Below, in pieces: positions 26,816 through 37,357 of a stretch of DNA of 64,000 bases (position 1 is its first letter; the number at the start of each line of letters is the position of its first letter). The notes under the pieces were generated by a model, which was not told the origin of the DNA, did not search any database, and saw only the letters and a program-made list of their open reading frames with translations. This stretch comes from Vallitalea okinawensis (GTDB taxonomy: Bacteria; Bacillota; Clostridia; Lachnospirales; PQDH01). Made by a program: the position numbers and the translations under genes. The DNA lies in contig NZ_PQDH01000012.1 of NCBI RefSeq assembly GCF_002964605.1, forward strand, positions 1 through 64,000, read 5' to 3'.

Positions 26816-27733
26816 GTGGTGACTATGTTGAGTATTGATTATTCATTAGAAAAATTATCTCATAATGATAAACATTATATGGTTATAAAAGATCTTAAAG
26901 AAGAGCATATCCTCCAATATCAGCTGCATATGTTGTTAAATAATGATTTATCTTATATATGTGCCATAGAGAAGCTAGAGAATAACAATTTACATACCCT
27001 TTATTTTGATAGAACTGGGTTACAATCCATAGAGACTTATTTTGAAAATAAAGCAATCAATAAAAAGCAATATGTTAATTTACTTCTAGATATTGTAGAC
27101 ATTTTATTAAGAGGAGAACATTATCTATTACCACATCATCAATATGTTTTTGACCCACAATATGTGTTTATACATGAGGAAACGCAGAAACCCTATCTTA
27201 TTTTTTTACCTATTAAAGATGAAAGATTAGTTGATAATCCGCTGAGTAGATTGATCAGTTTTTTGAATCAACTGCCTAAAAGTGATGATCTTTTGGACTT
27301 GAGCTTTCGCATAGAAGAGCAACTAGATCAATACACTACAATAAAGCAGTTGAAATTCCTATTACAAGGTAAATATAACAAGCAACAGAGAGCAATTCCA
27401 GCTTTGAAAAAAGATGTAGAAGTAGCAATTGAAGATGATGGAAAGAAACGAATAGCGATGATTATTGTATTAATTCAAGTACTAATAATCTGCCTAGTAA
27501 TTTTCTCTATGAATTTAGGTTTATTAGGAGGAGTAGATATTACTCAAATCATGGCCATCATGATTATCTTTGGAGCTATAGATCTTCTTTTCTATCATAG
27601 ATATAAAAAGCAAGTTGAAACTAGAATAAGTAATAAAGAAGTACTTGTCAACGAAAATGGAGAAGGTTTAGTTGTATATAAAGAAAAAGGTGAGTACTAT
27701 ATTTGTTTCACAGAGACAGAAGGCGTCTCGTAG
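26816..27733 (+). CDS. DUF6382-domain membrane protein
   Basis: 305 residues. The N-terminal 200 residues match the DUF6382 pattern (LYFDRTGLQSIETYF, then LLPHHQYVFDPQYVFIHEET with PYLIFLPI), found in Bacillota Tad loci where it usually precedes an FHA domain. Here two membrane helices (about 213-233 and 240-257) and a short tail follow instead, and no FHA domain is seen. Start is GTG 26816 or ATG 26825. It may be a cytoplasmic regulatory or structural part of the pilus machine. Confidence 0.7.
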   Translation: MVTMLSIDYSLEKLSHNDKHYMVIKDLKEEHILQYQLHMLLNNDLSYICAIEKLENNNLHTLYFDRTGLQSIETYFENKAINKKQYVNLLLDIVDILLRGEHYLLPHHQYVFDPQYVFIHEETQKPYLIFLPIKDERLVDNPLSRLISFLNQLPKSDDLLDLSFRIEEQLDQYTTIKQLKFLLQGKYNKQQRAIPALKKDVEVAIEDDGKKRIAMIIVLIQVLIICLVIFSMNLGLLGGVDITQIMAIMIIFGAIDLLFYHRYKKQVETRISNKEVLVNENGEGLVVYKEKGEYYICFTETEGVS

Positions 27734-27762
27734 ATGATTTGCAAAGAAAAGGATGATTAGCA

Positions 27763-28503
27763 TTGAATAAAAGGAGATTGTTCTGGTTAATAAGTTTATG
27801 GTTACTAGCGTTCATAGTATTGATTGGACCCTATGCTATCCCTGTCAATATATTGACTGCGACTATTACAAATGAATTTTTTGAACAAGACTGGGGGATG
27901 AAATCAGTTATTAAAATGGAGAACCCTCTAGAACAAGATACTTGGATGCAATTATTAACAGAACAATATGCCATAGAACTTGAGACTTATCTTGATCCTG
28001 AAAATCAAAGTGGTTATGCTTTAATCAAATTTTCTAGTGATCTTAAAAAGGAAGAGTTAATGGAGGTTAAAGTGCTTTTAAATAATCAAACTCTATGGAT
28101 GAAACCTAGTATATTTAATCAAACCTATAAGCTAGATATGGATGAAAGTTTAAATTTTTCTTATGTTGAAGAAGTCAGTGATCAATTAGTATTTCAAGAA
28201 AAGATCAAGTTTGACGAGTTGGAAGTAATAAAAGGGGAAAGGAATTTTAAGTGTTGGGCAAGAGTTATTACCAGTAGTTATTCAGTAGGAGAATACTCTG
28301 GTTCTATTGATATTTACTATGTACCATACATGGGGATACAAAAAATCATCAATACAATTAAACTAGATGGTGATAACCATATAATTATTGAAAGTCATCT
28401 AGAAGAAGTTGATGTAGACTTATCAGATATGGACATGACGACTCCAGTGAATTTAGACACCTTGGATATTTTTGATTTAGTTATGGATAACTTATATAAA
28501 TAA
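27763..28503 (+). CDS. Uncharacterised extracytoplasmic membrane-anchored protein
   Basis: 246 residues, TTG start with AAAGGATG upstream. One N-terminal hydrophobic helix (about 6-26) then an extracytoplasmic domain, acidic, probably beta-rich, ending in LDTLDIFDLVMDNLYK. No family is recognised. Its position inside the Tad operon suggests a pilus accessory role. Confidence 0.6.
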   Translation: MNKRRLFWLISLWLLAFIVLIGPYAIPVNILTATITNEFFEQDWGMKSVIKMENPLEQDTWMQLLTEQYAIELETYLDPENQSGYALIKFSSDLKKEELMEVKVLLNNQTLWMKPSIFNQTYKLDMDESLNFSYVEEVSDQLVFQEKIKFDELEVIKGERNFKCWARVITSSYSVGEYSGSIDIYYVPYMGIQKIINTIKLDGDNHIIIESHLEEVDVDLSDMDMTTPVNLDTLDIFDLVMDNLYK

Positions 28504-28553
28504 TATAACTGCTAATTCAGTAACCTTATATAAAAAAGCGATGGAGGTTAAAA

Positions 28554-29771
28554 ATGAAAAAGTTTCTATGCATCATATCTATTATTCTAATAATGTCAAC
28601 AGTTGTTACAGCAGCTATACCTTTTAGTGAACGTGAGGGGAAAGATGTACATGAGATATTTAGAGATGTCAACAAAGGTGAGTGGTATAATAAATACCTG
28701 GTACAACTTGTAGATGATGGTTCCATTGATGGCGTTATAGAGAATAAGCAAAGATATTTTAAGCCAAACGATCAATTAACCACTGCTGAATATATAACAG
28801 CCTTACTAAAACCAGTTATCGGTGTCCAACCATTTGAGACAGGACAACCCTGGTATTATAATTACGCGAAAATTGCAGAAGATAAAGGGCTTATAGATGA
28901 CAAAAACAGCAGTACCATAGATAATGATATAACAAGAGAAGAAATGGCTTCAATTGCAGTAGCTTTCTTAAAGGATCAAAACAATTATAGTCCAGTATCT
29001 ACAGAGAAGTATATAACCAGCATCAATGACTATCAAAGTATTGATTCAGAACATAGACAAAGTGTGCTTTATTGCTATGGAACAGGGATATTAACGGGTT
29101 ATTCAAATAGTACATTTAGACCCCAAAACGTTCTAACAAGAGCTGAAGCAACTTCTGTCATTGCCCGAATATTCTATGAAGATTTAAGGCAACCAGTAGA
29201 GATAGATAGTACGAATGAGGTACAGGTTGTAGAAGGAATAACGGTAACGAAAGATGATTATATAGAAAATGAAGCAGGTACCATTTTAGGGATGGAAACC
29301 GTCGGTGAGTTTGCCAAAGTCCTCTATGATAACTTGTACTTCTACTTGAATGATGATGGTTATATATGTGTAAAGGGTTATGTGCCAGAATTGCCAGAGA
29401 ATGCTGAGTGGAGTGGGTCGATAAAAGTATTTAATAAAGAAACAGGTGGAACTTCAATTAAAATACTTTCTGATTCTTCTAATAATAAATCAAAGTCAAA
29501 CCAACTAGCTTTCTATGAAGGAGAAAATTTTGATATTGAATCAACTGTTATATTTGAAGATATGTTATATATTTTTGCAGATTTTTCAGTAACCAATAAA
29601 AATGATATAAATGCAGGTATTGTAAGGATGAGTTATTATTCAGAATACTTTATTACCTCTACAGAGTTAGAGGGAATAAAAAATGAATGCTACTATCAGG
29701 ATTATTATAATGGAAATATTGATGTTGCTATTCTGTTAGACTGGCAAAGAATGATTATTTGGGAGGAATAA
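28554..29771 (+). CDS. S-layer homology (SLH) domain protein
   Basis: 405 residues. Signal peptide 1-22 (MKKFLCIISIILIMSTVVTA). Three SLH repeats fill about residues 35-215: FRDVNKGEWYNKYLVQLVDD, then one around WYYNYAKIAEDKGLIDD, then one with GILTGYSNSTFRPQNVLTRA. The C-terminal 190 residues are not recognised. SLH repeats bind secondary cell-wall polymers, so the protein should sit on the cell surface. RBS GGAGG is clear. It lies 4 bp before the giant secreted protein and may anchor it or the pilus. Confidence 0.85.
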   Translation: MKKFLCIISIILIMSTVVTAAIPFSEREGKDVHEIFRDVNKGEWYNKYLVQLVDDGSIDGVIENKQRYFKPNDQLTTAEYITALLKPVIGVQPFETGQPWYYNYAKIAEDKGLIDDKNSSTIDNDITREEMASIAVAFLKDQNNYSPVSTEKYITSINDYQSIDSEHRQSVLYCYGTGILTGYSNSTFRPQNVLTRAEATSVIARIFYEDLRQPVEIDSTNEVQVVEGITVTKDDYIENEAGTILGMETVGEFAKVLYDNLYFYLNDDGYICVKGYVPELPENAEWSGSIKVFNKETGGTSIKILSDSSNNKSKSNQLAFYEGENFDIESTVIFEDMLYIFADFSVTNKNDINAGIVRMSYYSEYFITSTELEGIKNECYYQDYYNGNIDVAILLDWQRMIIWEE

Positions 29772-29775
29772 TACT

Positions 29776-32700
29776 ATGAGGTTTATTTTTAAACTCCTAA
29801 TAATTAGCTTGATAATAATGGCATTTCCCATGATGTGTAAAGCAAGTGATAGATCCAAATATGATATAGAGAATGAAGATATTCCTAAAGATGCTAAGCT
29901 TTTAGGAGAGACAACTCCAGGAGTTTGGTTTTGGCGCTATTCAGATGGTAGTTGGAACTTGGGTGATGAAGCAATGTTAAAACATATTGATTTTATGACA
30001 ATCTTAAGAGATCCCAAAAAGTTGAGTAAAGAAATGTTTAAAGATGACAATATGCTAAATTGTTATGTTGATAGTGGATTTCAATCTGAATTATTAGTAG
30101 ATGCTCTTTCAAATCCTGATAAGGAGCTTAAGCTTTATTTAAAAGTGAATAATGACCATTCCTTTTTTAATCAATTTTCTAGTAAAGCAAAAGTTGAGGA
30201 AGAAACGCTGATACCTCTAGAAAATATTATGATGCTTAGTGATACGAATGACTCATCTATTAATCCACGGTACAGTATTAATGATGAAGGGATTGTAACA
30301 ATCTATTTTATTCCAAAATATAACTATAATGAATTTGATAACTTCGGTGATCTAGGTGTAAATGTTATAGGTTTAAATTATCCAAAAGAGGGATACGGAA
30401 TTAATGCATACTCGATTTATAGTCATACTGGGACTCATATGGGTATGGCTAAAGGAACGCACGATATACTATTAAACTCAAGATATTATGATAACAAACG
30501 TGTTCCTTATGATGCTATTTACACAGATGGTCCTAATGGCATGATAGACATCAATGAAGCCGACTCCATCGATGGGGAAACTAATCCACAACTCTACACT
30601 CAGTTATACGAAGATGATGGTTATACATATAAATCTACTCATTCGGAACCTGTTGCAGCTGATACCATTCAAATTGGTGATGGAACTTTTGTATCTGGAG
30701 GTTCTATTGGCTACCAATTCGTTTTTCCTCTAGCCGTTTACTATAAGATCATTGATAATACTGGGATACCCGTAGAGTATATTACTGAGGAAGGGGATTT
30801 AATTAAACAAAGTAGTGTAGACAGTGAAAATGGAGTTATTAACTATACTTTTGAGAATGAAATAGCTACATATGACTTTAAAGAAAGCTATGTGGTTTAT
30901 GAAGATGATGGAAAAGTAAATCAGTCAACGGAGTCAATATTAAGTCATACAATTATCAATGATAATGAAGTGAAGAAAATCGTGGGTGTTTATACCCGTC
31001 AGCCTGTAAAGTATACAACAACGGGTATAATTCAAGCTGATGATCGAGGGTTGGAACAATTTGATACAACACAGGCAATACCGTCATCTGAAGATATCTA
31101 TGTGAATACTTTTGGTGATGAATACATATGTGAGTATCAATTTATACAACGAAGTGGTACAAAGTCTTATGATATTACGGTGAAACGTACCTACGATTTA
31201 AGTTGGTCAGAAACACGTACGCGTTCTGTAACAGACTACCATATAAAACCATGTGAAGACAGTGATGATGATGGAGTCAAGGATACCTGCCCAGGACATA
31301 AAGATACGGAGACATATACAGTAAATTTATCTGATACTCAAACAGTAAGTAAGACCTATACTGTCACGAGAAATTACTCATACTATGAAATTGATTACCT
31401 TTCATTATATGGACTTCTGCAAAGTGATGTATCTAATGAGGTATTGCCAGATGGACAAATAACGCTATTACCAGAAAATTATCAACCACCTTCGGTGGAT
31501 ACATGGCATAGTAATGATATAAATGACCATATCATAGAGCCTATAGTTAGTGAATTAACTCTTAGTAGAATAACTTATAATGGCAGCTCACCTCCAAATG
31601 AGAATTGGTCTACGAAAGCTGAAGACTATGTGGGGGAAATACAAGTCAGAAACGATAGAGTTATATTTAATACTGATATAATAATGGATGATAATTATTA
31701 TACTGTTCATGGACCTTCCTATCAAAACATACCTAAAAGTCCAGTTACATCGGATGCAGTATTTTACGAAAAAGATTTAACGATTAATCCTCTAAAGAAA
31801 AATGGCGTTTATACGAGTACAGCATCTATTACATATACAAAACTTCATGAAGAAAATATAGCAGTTCCAGAAACAAGGGTATTAGTCATTGAAGATATTA
31901 ATGATGTGACAGTACACACGCCGGTGGTTTGTCATAAAGAACAAGTTAGCCTTTATAATGATCAAGCCTTCGATCAACAAATTAATCCTGTGAATGAACG
32001 AGCAGCAATGATTTTAGGACGAGCCAATAGTATTAAGTTCATTCCTCAAGGTAATCACTTAGCTATAAAAGGTTATGGCGATAGAGATTATACGAAGTAT
32101 ACAGCTGATAAACAGGTTCTATTTCCTTTTGATATTTATATCGGCTTTGATAGAGATGGCGATTTTGTTCCAGCCAATACGTGGTATTCTTTAGATATGA
32201 CAAAAGATGAAATACCCATCTACTTACCAAGTTGGGTGGATGAAGGTGATTACAACGTTAAGTTTAGAACAATTGCAATCAATGCTGAACTTGAAGATTA
32301 TGAGAAGGAAGAAGAATATGCGAATTTAGATCGTGATCATTATGTAGCTACAAGAACAGTCCCCGTTAGAGTTATAGGTAGGCTTTATGGATTCAAAATA
32401 ACAGATATCAATGATTATCCTGATTGGCAACTTGTTTTTAGAGAAGACGAAGATACTGTCCGACATACTGGGACTTATTATTACTCAGGTATACTAGATG
32501 AAGATGGTAGATCTAAGGACCGTGCAGAACAGTATACTATACCTTTGGTAAAAGGGAGTCATCCTTCATATGATACCATCGGACCTATGAAAACAGGTTA
32601 TAAGTTCAATTTTGAGTTAGAAACAATGGGTAACTATGACGGTGATTACGATGGTATTTGCATCAAGCCTACTTTTTTCTTTGTAGATACACAGGGTAAC

Positions 32701-33381
32701 AATAAGCAAAAAGTTGATTTGTGGTACTCAGAGAAAATAGGTGATGAACAAGTCTATTTTGTTCAAATTGGAAGTGAGAGAGATGAAGGAGTAGACAATA
32801 AGATTTTTATTTCTCTTGGTGATCCATATCGAAGTGTACCAGATGAAGAATTGAACCATACAAGTCAACTACATGGGATGGAGAAGGAAGAATTTAAAAA
32901 CTACCAAGCTTATATAGGGCATTATTATGAAATCATTCTATCAAAACCTGTTAAAACTTTTGTTGGTAATATAAGTGGTTTACCTACTGATGTAGATCAG
33001 GATCAAGTTAGTAGGTCTGTTCAAAAATACTATGGGCAGTATGGTTTACCTGCTAATCTATATATTTCACCTGAAGGGACAGATGTAGTGGAGTATAGTC
33101 GTACTAATAATGGCTTAGATGGTTATGAGAGTTTTTGGCTAAAGGATGGCTATCTCATTATTCATTTCGATATCAATACATTCAAAGATAAGGCTATTGA
33201 AGACATACTATTAGATTATGGTGATCAAGCTGAAAGATGTAACATGTGGGATATAGAAGGTTATATACAGGTAAAAACCGATAGCACAGGGGTGAATTTA
33301 CACTTTGAACTAGGAGATATCATGCTCTATTACGGAGATGAAAGTGCCATTGATGATTACAAAGTTGGAGGCACACATTAA
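29776..33381 (+). CDS. Giant secreted protein of the Tad operon
   Basis: 1201 residues with a signal peptide (about 1-23, ending MCKAS); RBS GGGAGGA overlaps the end of the SLH gene. No family is recognised. It is acidic, probably beta-rich, with a calcium-loop-like stretch DSDDDGVKD flanked by cysteines (C..DSDDDGVKDTC) around residue 495-508, and many aromatic residues. It has no SLH repeat, sortase motif or C-terminal helix, so it needs a partner to stay on the cell. A pilus-tip or surface adhesin is a reasonable guess from context only. A terminator follows, closing the operon. Confidence 0.65.
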   Translation: MRFIFKLLIISLIIMAFPMMCKASDRSKYDIENEDIPKDAKLLGETTPGVWFWRYSDGSWNLGDEAMLKHIDFMTILRDPKKLSKEMFKDDNMLNCYVDSGFQSELLVDALSNPDKELKLYLKVNNDHSFFNQFSSKAKVEEETLIPLENIMMLSDTNDSSINPRYSINDEGIVTIYFIPKYNYNEFDNFGDLGVNVIGLNYPKEGYGINAYSIYSHTGTHMGMAKGTHDILLNSRYYDNKRVPYDAIYTDGPNGMIDINEADSIDGETNPQLYTQLYEDDGYTYKSTHSEPVAADTIQIGDGTFVSGGSIGYQFVFPLAVYYKIIDNTGIPVEYITEEGDLIKQSSVDSENGVINYTFENEIATYDFKESYVVYEDDGKVNQSTESILSHTIINDNEVKKIVGVYTRQPVKYTTTGIIQADDRGLEQFDTTQAIPSSEDIYVNTFGDEYICEYQFIQRSGTKSYDITVKRTYDLSWSETRTRSVTDYHIKPCEDSDDDGVKDTCPGHKDTETYTVNLSDTQTVSKTYTVTRNYSYYEIDYLSLYGLLQSDVSNEVLPDGQITLLPENYQPPSVDTWHSNDINDHIIEPIVSELTLSRITYNGSSPPNENWSTKAEDYVGEIQVRNDRVIFNTDIIMDDNYYTVHGPSYQNIPKSPVTSDAVFYEKDLTINPLKKNGVYTSTASITYTKLHEENIAVPETRVLVIEDINDVTVHTPVVCHKEQVSLYNDQAFDQQINPVNERAAMILGRANSIKFIPQGNHLAIKGYGDRDYTKYTADKQVLFPFDIYIGFDRDGDFVPANTWYSLDMTKDEIPIYLPSWVDEGDYNVKFRTIAINAELEDYEKEEEYANLDRDHYVATRTVPVRVIGRLYGFKITDINDYPDWQLVFREDEDTVRHTGTYYYSGILDEDGRSKDRAEQYTIPLVKGSHPSYDTIGPMKTGYKFNFELETMGNYDGDYDGICIKPTFFFVDTQGNNKQKVDLWYSEKIGDEQVYFVQIGSERDEGVDNKIFISLGDPYRSVPDEELNHTSQLHGMEKEEFKNYQAYIGHYYEIILSKPVKTFVGNISGLPTDVDQDQVSRSVQKYYGQYGLPANLYISPEGTDVVEYSRTNNGLDGYESFWLKDGYLIIHFDINTFKDKAIEDILLDYGDQAERCNMWDIEGYIQVKTDSTGVNLHFELGDIMLYYGDESAIDDYKVGGTH

Positions 33382-33416
33382 AAGTAAATAAAAAATAAAA
33401 AAAGAGATTGAGATTT

Positions 33417-33446
33417 GCGACTGTCATGAATAGGATGGTCGCTTTT
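33417..33446 (+). terminator. Terminator closing the Tad operon
   Basis: GCGACTGTC (33417-33425) / GATGGTCGC (33434-33442) with two G-U pairs, 8-nt loop, TTTT. Confidence 0.7.
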
Positions 33447-33555
33447 GTTAATGTATTAGTTATCGAACAGAATATGAAAAAAAATCAATAACTTTAGGAT
33501 TTCTTAATATTTACTATGCTATAGTTATATTAACAGGAGAAGTAGAGGTGAGAAA

Positions 33556-35883
33556 ATGATAATAAAGATCTTAAAAAAAGATATTGTAAGAAACAAGGTT
33601 ATAACAGCAGCTGTTTTTATATTTATCACTTTATCAGCACTTTTGATGGCAAGTGGTTCAAATATGTTGATTGATTTAGGTAATTCCCTCGATTATTTAT
33701 TTGAAGCTTCCAATGCACCACATTTTGTTCAATATCATACAGGGGAGTTTGATCAGGTAGCTATTAATGATTGGTCTTTTAGTAATATATCGATTAAACA
33801 GCAGCAAACAAGTGAAATGATTAACATTGAAGGTTCTAAGATCTATTTAAATAATAATGAGGAATCGGAAGCAGATACTGTGATGGAAATGGGGTTTGTT
33901 AAACAAAACGAATCCTTTGATTATTTACTTAATTTAAACAATGAAAAGATTGAGGTTGAAAACGGTGAAATTGCAGTGCCTATCTTTTATATGCAAAAGA
34001 ATGGATTAGAGATAGGTGATCCGATATTCATTAAAGATAAAAAACAAACACTAGCTTTTACCATAACTGATTTTGTAAGAGATGTTCAAATGAATCCATC
34101 AATGGTTAGTTCAAAAAGATTTGTAGTTAGTAATGATGACTTTATTGATATAAAGGAAGAATTCGGTGAAATTGAGTATATTATTGGATTTCAACTCTAT
34201 GATCTGAATGAAATACCTTCTTTTAGGAATGCGTACAGTAGCTCAGGATTACCACAAAAAGGAATGGCTGTAGACTATGAACTATTTGTGGCATTGAACA
34301 GTTTAACTGATGGGTTAGTAGCCGCTGTAATTATATTTATTAGCTTTTTACTTAGTCTTATTGCTTTACTATGCTTGAGGTTTACAATTCTTGCTACGAT
34401 TGAAGAAGATTTTAAAGAGATAGGTGTGATGAAAGCGATTGGTATTTTACCAAAAGCTATTAAGAGGATCTACCTATCAAAATATGTTTTTTTAGCTTCA
34501 ACTGCTACCTTCGTTGGTTTCATAGTATCTATCTTTTTAAATCAGCTATTTTCAAGAAATATTAGATTATACTTTGGAGTAGCTCCAAAAGGTAATATAG
34601 AAAAGATGTTACCTTTAGTTGTTGTATGTAGCATCTTTATTATAGTGGTAGCATTCTGTGGAATTATTCTAAAACGATTTAATAAGATTTCAGCCATTGA
34701 AGCTATGAGAATGGGCAATACCGGTGAAACCTATAGAAGTACAAAAGCATTGGCTTTATATAAACGACGACTGATCAATCCAAATGTTTTTATAGGAATT
34801 AGAGATGTATTTTTAAGGTTGAGATTATATGCCTTGCTATTCTTTGTTTTTGTGGTATGTACATTTATCATGATTATACCTCTGAATTTTTATAATACCA
34901 TACAGTCGCCAGATTTGGTGAAGTATATGGGGATGGGAAGAAGTGATATATATCTACGTCTGTCTAATCAAAATGTCCAACTTTTTAATCAAATAGTTGA
35001 TTACATCAAAGAAGATCAAGATATTGTAAAGTATGCTCCTAGTGTAACTAGTAAGTATGAAATCATCAATAACGAAGGTTATGAGGAAAGTATTTCTATT
35101 GAAACAGGTGATTTTACGGTATTTCCAATTGATTATATAAGCGGTGTAGCTCCCATTCTAGATAATGAAATTGCTTTATCCTATTTAAATGCTAAGGAGT
35201 TACATAAAGAAGTTGGCGATTTTGTTGAAGTGTTAGTTGGTGAAAACCATAGAACAATGATTATAAGTGGCATTTATCAAGACATAACAAATGGTGGTAA
35301 GACGGCTAAAGCTAATATGGAACCAAACCATGAAGCGGCATTATGGTATATAGTTAATATGGAAGTAACTTCAAATGTTTCAGAGAAAATTGATGAATAT
35401 GAGGATATTTATCCTGAAGCCAAAATAACTGATTTAGAAGGTTATTTTCACGAAACTTTTGGCAACATCATAAATCAGCTTAAATTTTTGACGATGCTTG
35501 GGGTAGTCATAGCCATAGTAGTGTCTATATTAATTACATCACTATTTTTAAAAATGCTCATTGCTAAAGATTTATCTCAAATAGCCATTATGAGAAGTAT
35601 TGGTCTTAGACTTAAAGATATAAAGATACAGTATATTACCAGAGCACTTGTAATATTAAATTCTGGTATTATTGTTGGTACGATCATTTCTAATACAGTA
35701 GGGAAAGGTATACTTGGTATTGTGTTATCAACAAGAGGTGCTTCAAATATTGAACTTGTTGTCAATCCATTAGAAGCTTATATTATCAGTCCAGTGGTGC
35801 TAATGATCATTGTGACATTTACCACGTTAGTTAGCATAGTTGCAATTAAAGAATTTAATATCTCTGATATCAATGCAGAATAA
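33556..35883 (+). CDS. FtsX-family ABC transporter permease
   Basis: 775 residues with two FtsX units. First helix 18-38, extracytoplasmic domain about 40-250, three helices (about 255-370), then a second unit with a helix near 425, another external domain (about 445-635) and three C-terminal helices. This is the layout of single-chain exporters or mechanotransmission permeases for peptides, lipids or antimicrobials. Only one permease gene is present, so it may act as a homodimer or alone. It heads an operon with its ATPase, a response regulator and a kinase, like Bce-type modules though not obviously orthologous. Confidence 0.85.
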   Translation: MIIKILKKDIVRNKVITAAVFIFITLSALLMASGSNMLIDLGNSLDYLFEASNAPHFVQYHTGEFDQVAINDWSFSNISIKQQQTSEMINIEGSKIYLNNNEESEADTVMEMGFVKQNESFDYLLNLNNEKIEVENGEIAVPIFYMQKNGLEIGDPIFIKDKKQTLAFTITDFVRDVQMNPSMVSSKRFVVSNDDFIDIKEEFGEIEYIIGFQLYDLNEIPSFRNAYSSSGLPQKGMAVDYELFVALNSLTDGLVAAVIIFISFLLSLIALLCLRFTILATIEEDFKEIGVMKAIGILPKAIKRIYLSKYVFLASTATFVGFIVSIFLNQLFSRNIRLYFGVAPKGNIEKMLPLVVVCSIFIIVVAFCGIILKRFNKISAIEAMRMGNTGETYRSTKALALYKRRLINPNVFIGIRDVFLRLRLYALLFFVFVVCTFIMIIPLNFYNTIQSPDLVKYMGMGRSDIYLRLSNQNVQLFNQIVDYIKEDQDIVKYAPSVTSKYEIINNEGYEESISIETGDFTVFPIDYISGVAPILDNEIALSYLNAKELHKEVGDFVEVLVGENHRTMIISGIYQDITNGGKTAKANMEPNHEAALWYIVNMEVTSNVSEKIDEYEDIYPEAKITDLEGYFHETFGNIINQLKFLTMLGVVIAIVVSILITSLFLKMLIAKDLSQIAIMRSIGLRLKDIKIQYITRALVILNSGIIVGTIISNTVGKGILGIVLSTRGASNIELVVNPLEAYIISPVVLMIIVTFTTLVSIVAIKEFNISDINAE

Positions 35884-35895
35884 GGAGGGAATAGC

Positions 35896-36660
35896 GTGAA
35901 TGATATATTAAAAGTAAAAAATTTATGCAAAACATATATTGTTAATAAAAGACAGCTTCATGTACTTAAAAATGTAAATCTGAAAGTTAAAGAAGGTGAA
36001 TTTATCGCAGTTATGGGACCTTCAGGTTCGGGTAAATCTACCTTACTATATAATGTGAGTGGTATGGATAAAATGACAGCTGGTAATGTTATATTTGATG
36101 GTCATCAACTTGAAAACTTATCTGAAAAAGATTTATCTAATCTTCGTCTGAAAAAGATGGGTTTTGTTTTTCAACAAACTAATTTATTGAAAAATCTTGG
36201 AATTATAGATAATATTATTTTATCAGCTTATATGGCTAAAGATAGAAAGCGTAAAGATGTGAATAAGCAAGCCATTGAACTTATGAAACGAACAGGTATT
36301 ATTGAGTTAGTGGATAATGACATAACACAAGCTTCAGGTGGGCAGTTACAAAGGGCTACCATATGCAGAGCTCTAATTAATAACCCTAAAATTATTTTTG
36401 GCGATGAACCTACTGGTGCCCTTAATTCTAAATCAGCTAATGAGATAATGGAAATTTTTAAGGATATTAATGATGAAGGGACTACAATCATGATCGTTAC
36501 CCATGATGTAAAGGTAGCATCAAAAACAGAGCGTGTTTTATATATGATAGATGGTAAAATAGAAGGGGAATATAATTTGGGGAAATTTAATAAAAATATG
36601 GATGATAGTAAAAATAGAGAATCTAAATTATCACAATGGTTATTAGCCATGGGGTGGTAA
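35896..36660 (+). CDS. ABC transporter ATP-binding protein (MacB/LolD type)
   Basis: 254 residues, GTG start after AAGGAGGG. Walker A GPSGSGKST (41-49), signature ASGGQ (instead of LSGGQ), Walker B KIIFGDEPTGALNS, and the His switch in IVTHD. Closest in type to the LolD/MacB/BceA group that pairs with FtsX permeases. A short extension at the C-terminus ends WLLAMGW. It is 12 bp after the permease gene. Confidence 0.92.
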   Translation: MNDILKVKNLCKTYIVNKRQLHVLKNVNLKVKEGEFIAVMGPSGSGKSTLLYNVSGMDKMTAGNVIFDGHQLENLSEKDLSNLRLKKMGFVFQQTNLLKNLGIIDNIILSAYMAKDRKRKDVNKQAIELMKRTGIIELVDNDITQASGGQLQRATICRALINNPKIIFGDEPTGALNSKSANEIMEIFKDINDEGTTIMIVTHDVKVASKTERVLYMIDGKIEGEYNLGKFNKNMDDSKNRESKLSQWLLAMGW

Positions 36661-36673
36661 TAGGGGGTACATT

Positions 36674-37357
36674 ATGGAATCTATACTATTAGTAGAAGAT
36701 GAAAAAGAATTGGCTACGGTGACGAAAGACTATTTCGCTAAAGAAGGTTTCTCAGTGAAGGTTATTCATAATGGGAAAGAAGCTTTGGATTATTTATTGT
36801 TAAATCCTGTGAAATTATTAATTCTTGATATTATGTTACCTGGTGTGGATGGTTTAACCATATGTGAAACCGTTAGAAAAAAATCCAATATACCAATTAT
36901 TATTATTAGTGCAAAAACAGGTGAGGATGCAAGAATACTTGGAATTGAACTGGGAGCGGATGATTATATTGAAAAGCCATACTCAGTGAAAGAATTATTT
37001 GTGCGTGTAAAATCTGGACTCAGAAGGTCTTATGAATTAACGGTGGATAAGGATAAATTAGTTGACGGTAATTTGCTTATTGATACTGTTGCAAGGCAGG
37101 TTTATCTAAAAGAGGAAATGATTCCTCTAACAATTAAGGAATATGAACTTCTTAAAATACTAGTTGAGAACAAAGGTCGTGCTATGCATAAAGAAAAGCT
37201 TTTTAATAGAGTGTGGGGTGTGGAAAGTTATAGTGAAATATCGACTCTTACAGTTCATGTTAATAAATTAAGAGAGAAAATAGAAGTAAATCCTAAAGAA
37301 CCGAAATCAATCGTTACGGTATGGGGTGTTGGATATAGATTTGAGGGGATGGTATGA
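36674..37357 (+). CDS. OmpR/PhoB-family response regulator
   Basis: 227 residues. Receiver domain with acidic pocket in LLVEDE (5-10), phospho-acceptor D52 in LLILDIMLPGVDG and the ISAK motif; C-terminal winged helix (about 130-225) ends VWGVGYRFEG. It overlaps the kinase gene by 4 bp (ATGA). It likely controls the adjacent ABC transporter operon. Confidence 0.93.
   Translation: MESILLVEDEKELATVTKDYFAKEGFSVKVIHNGKEALDYLLLNPVKLLILDIMLPGVDGLTICETVRKKSNIPIIIISAKTGEDARILGIELGADDYIEKPYSVKELFVRVKSGLRRSYELTVDKDKLVDGNLLIDTVARQVYLKEEMIPLTIKEYELLKILVENKGRAMHKEKLFNRVWGVESYSEISTLTVHVNKLREKIEVNPKEPKSIVTVWGVGYRFEGMV

Noticed and set aside
36228-36650. 140-residue minus-strand frame inside the ABC ATPase gene
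   Set aside because: Shadow of a gene with all ATPase motifs intact; no ribosome binding site.
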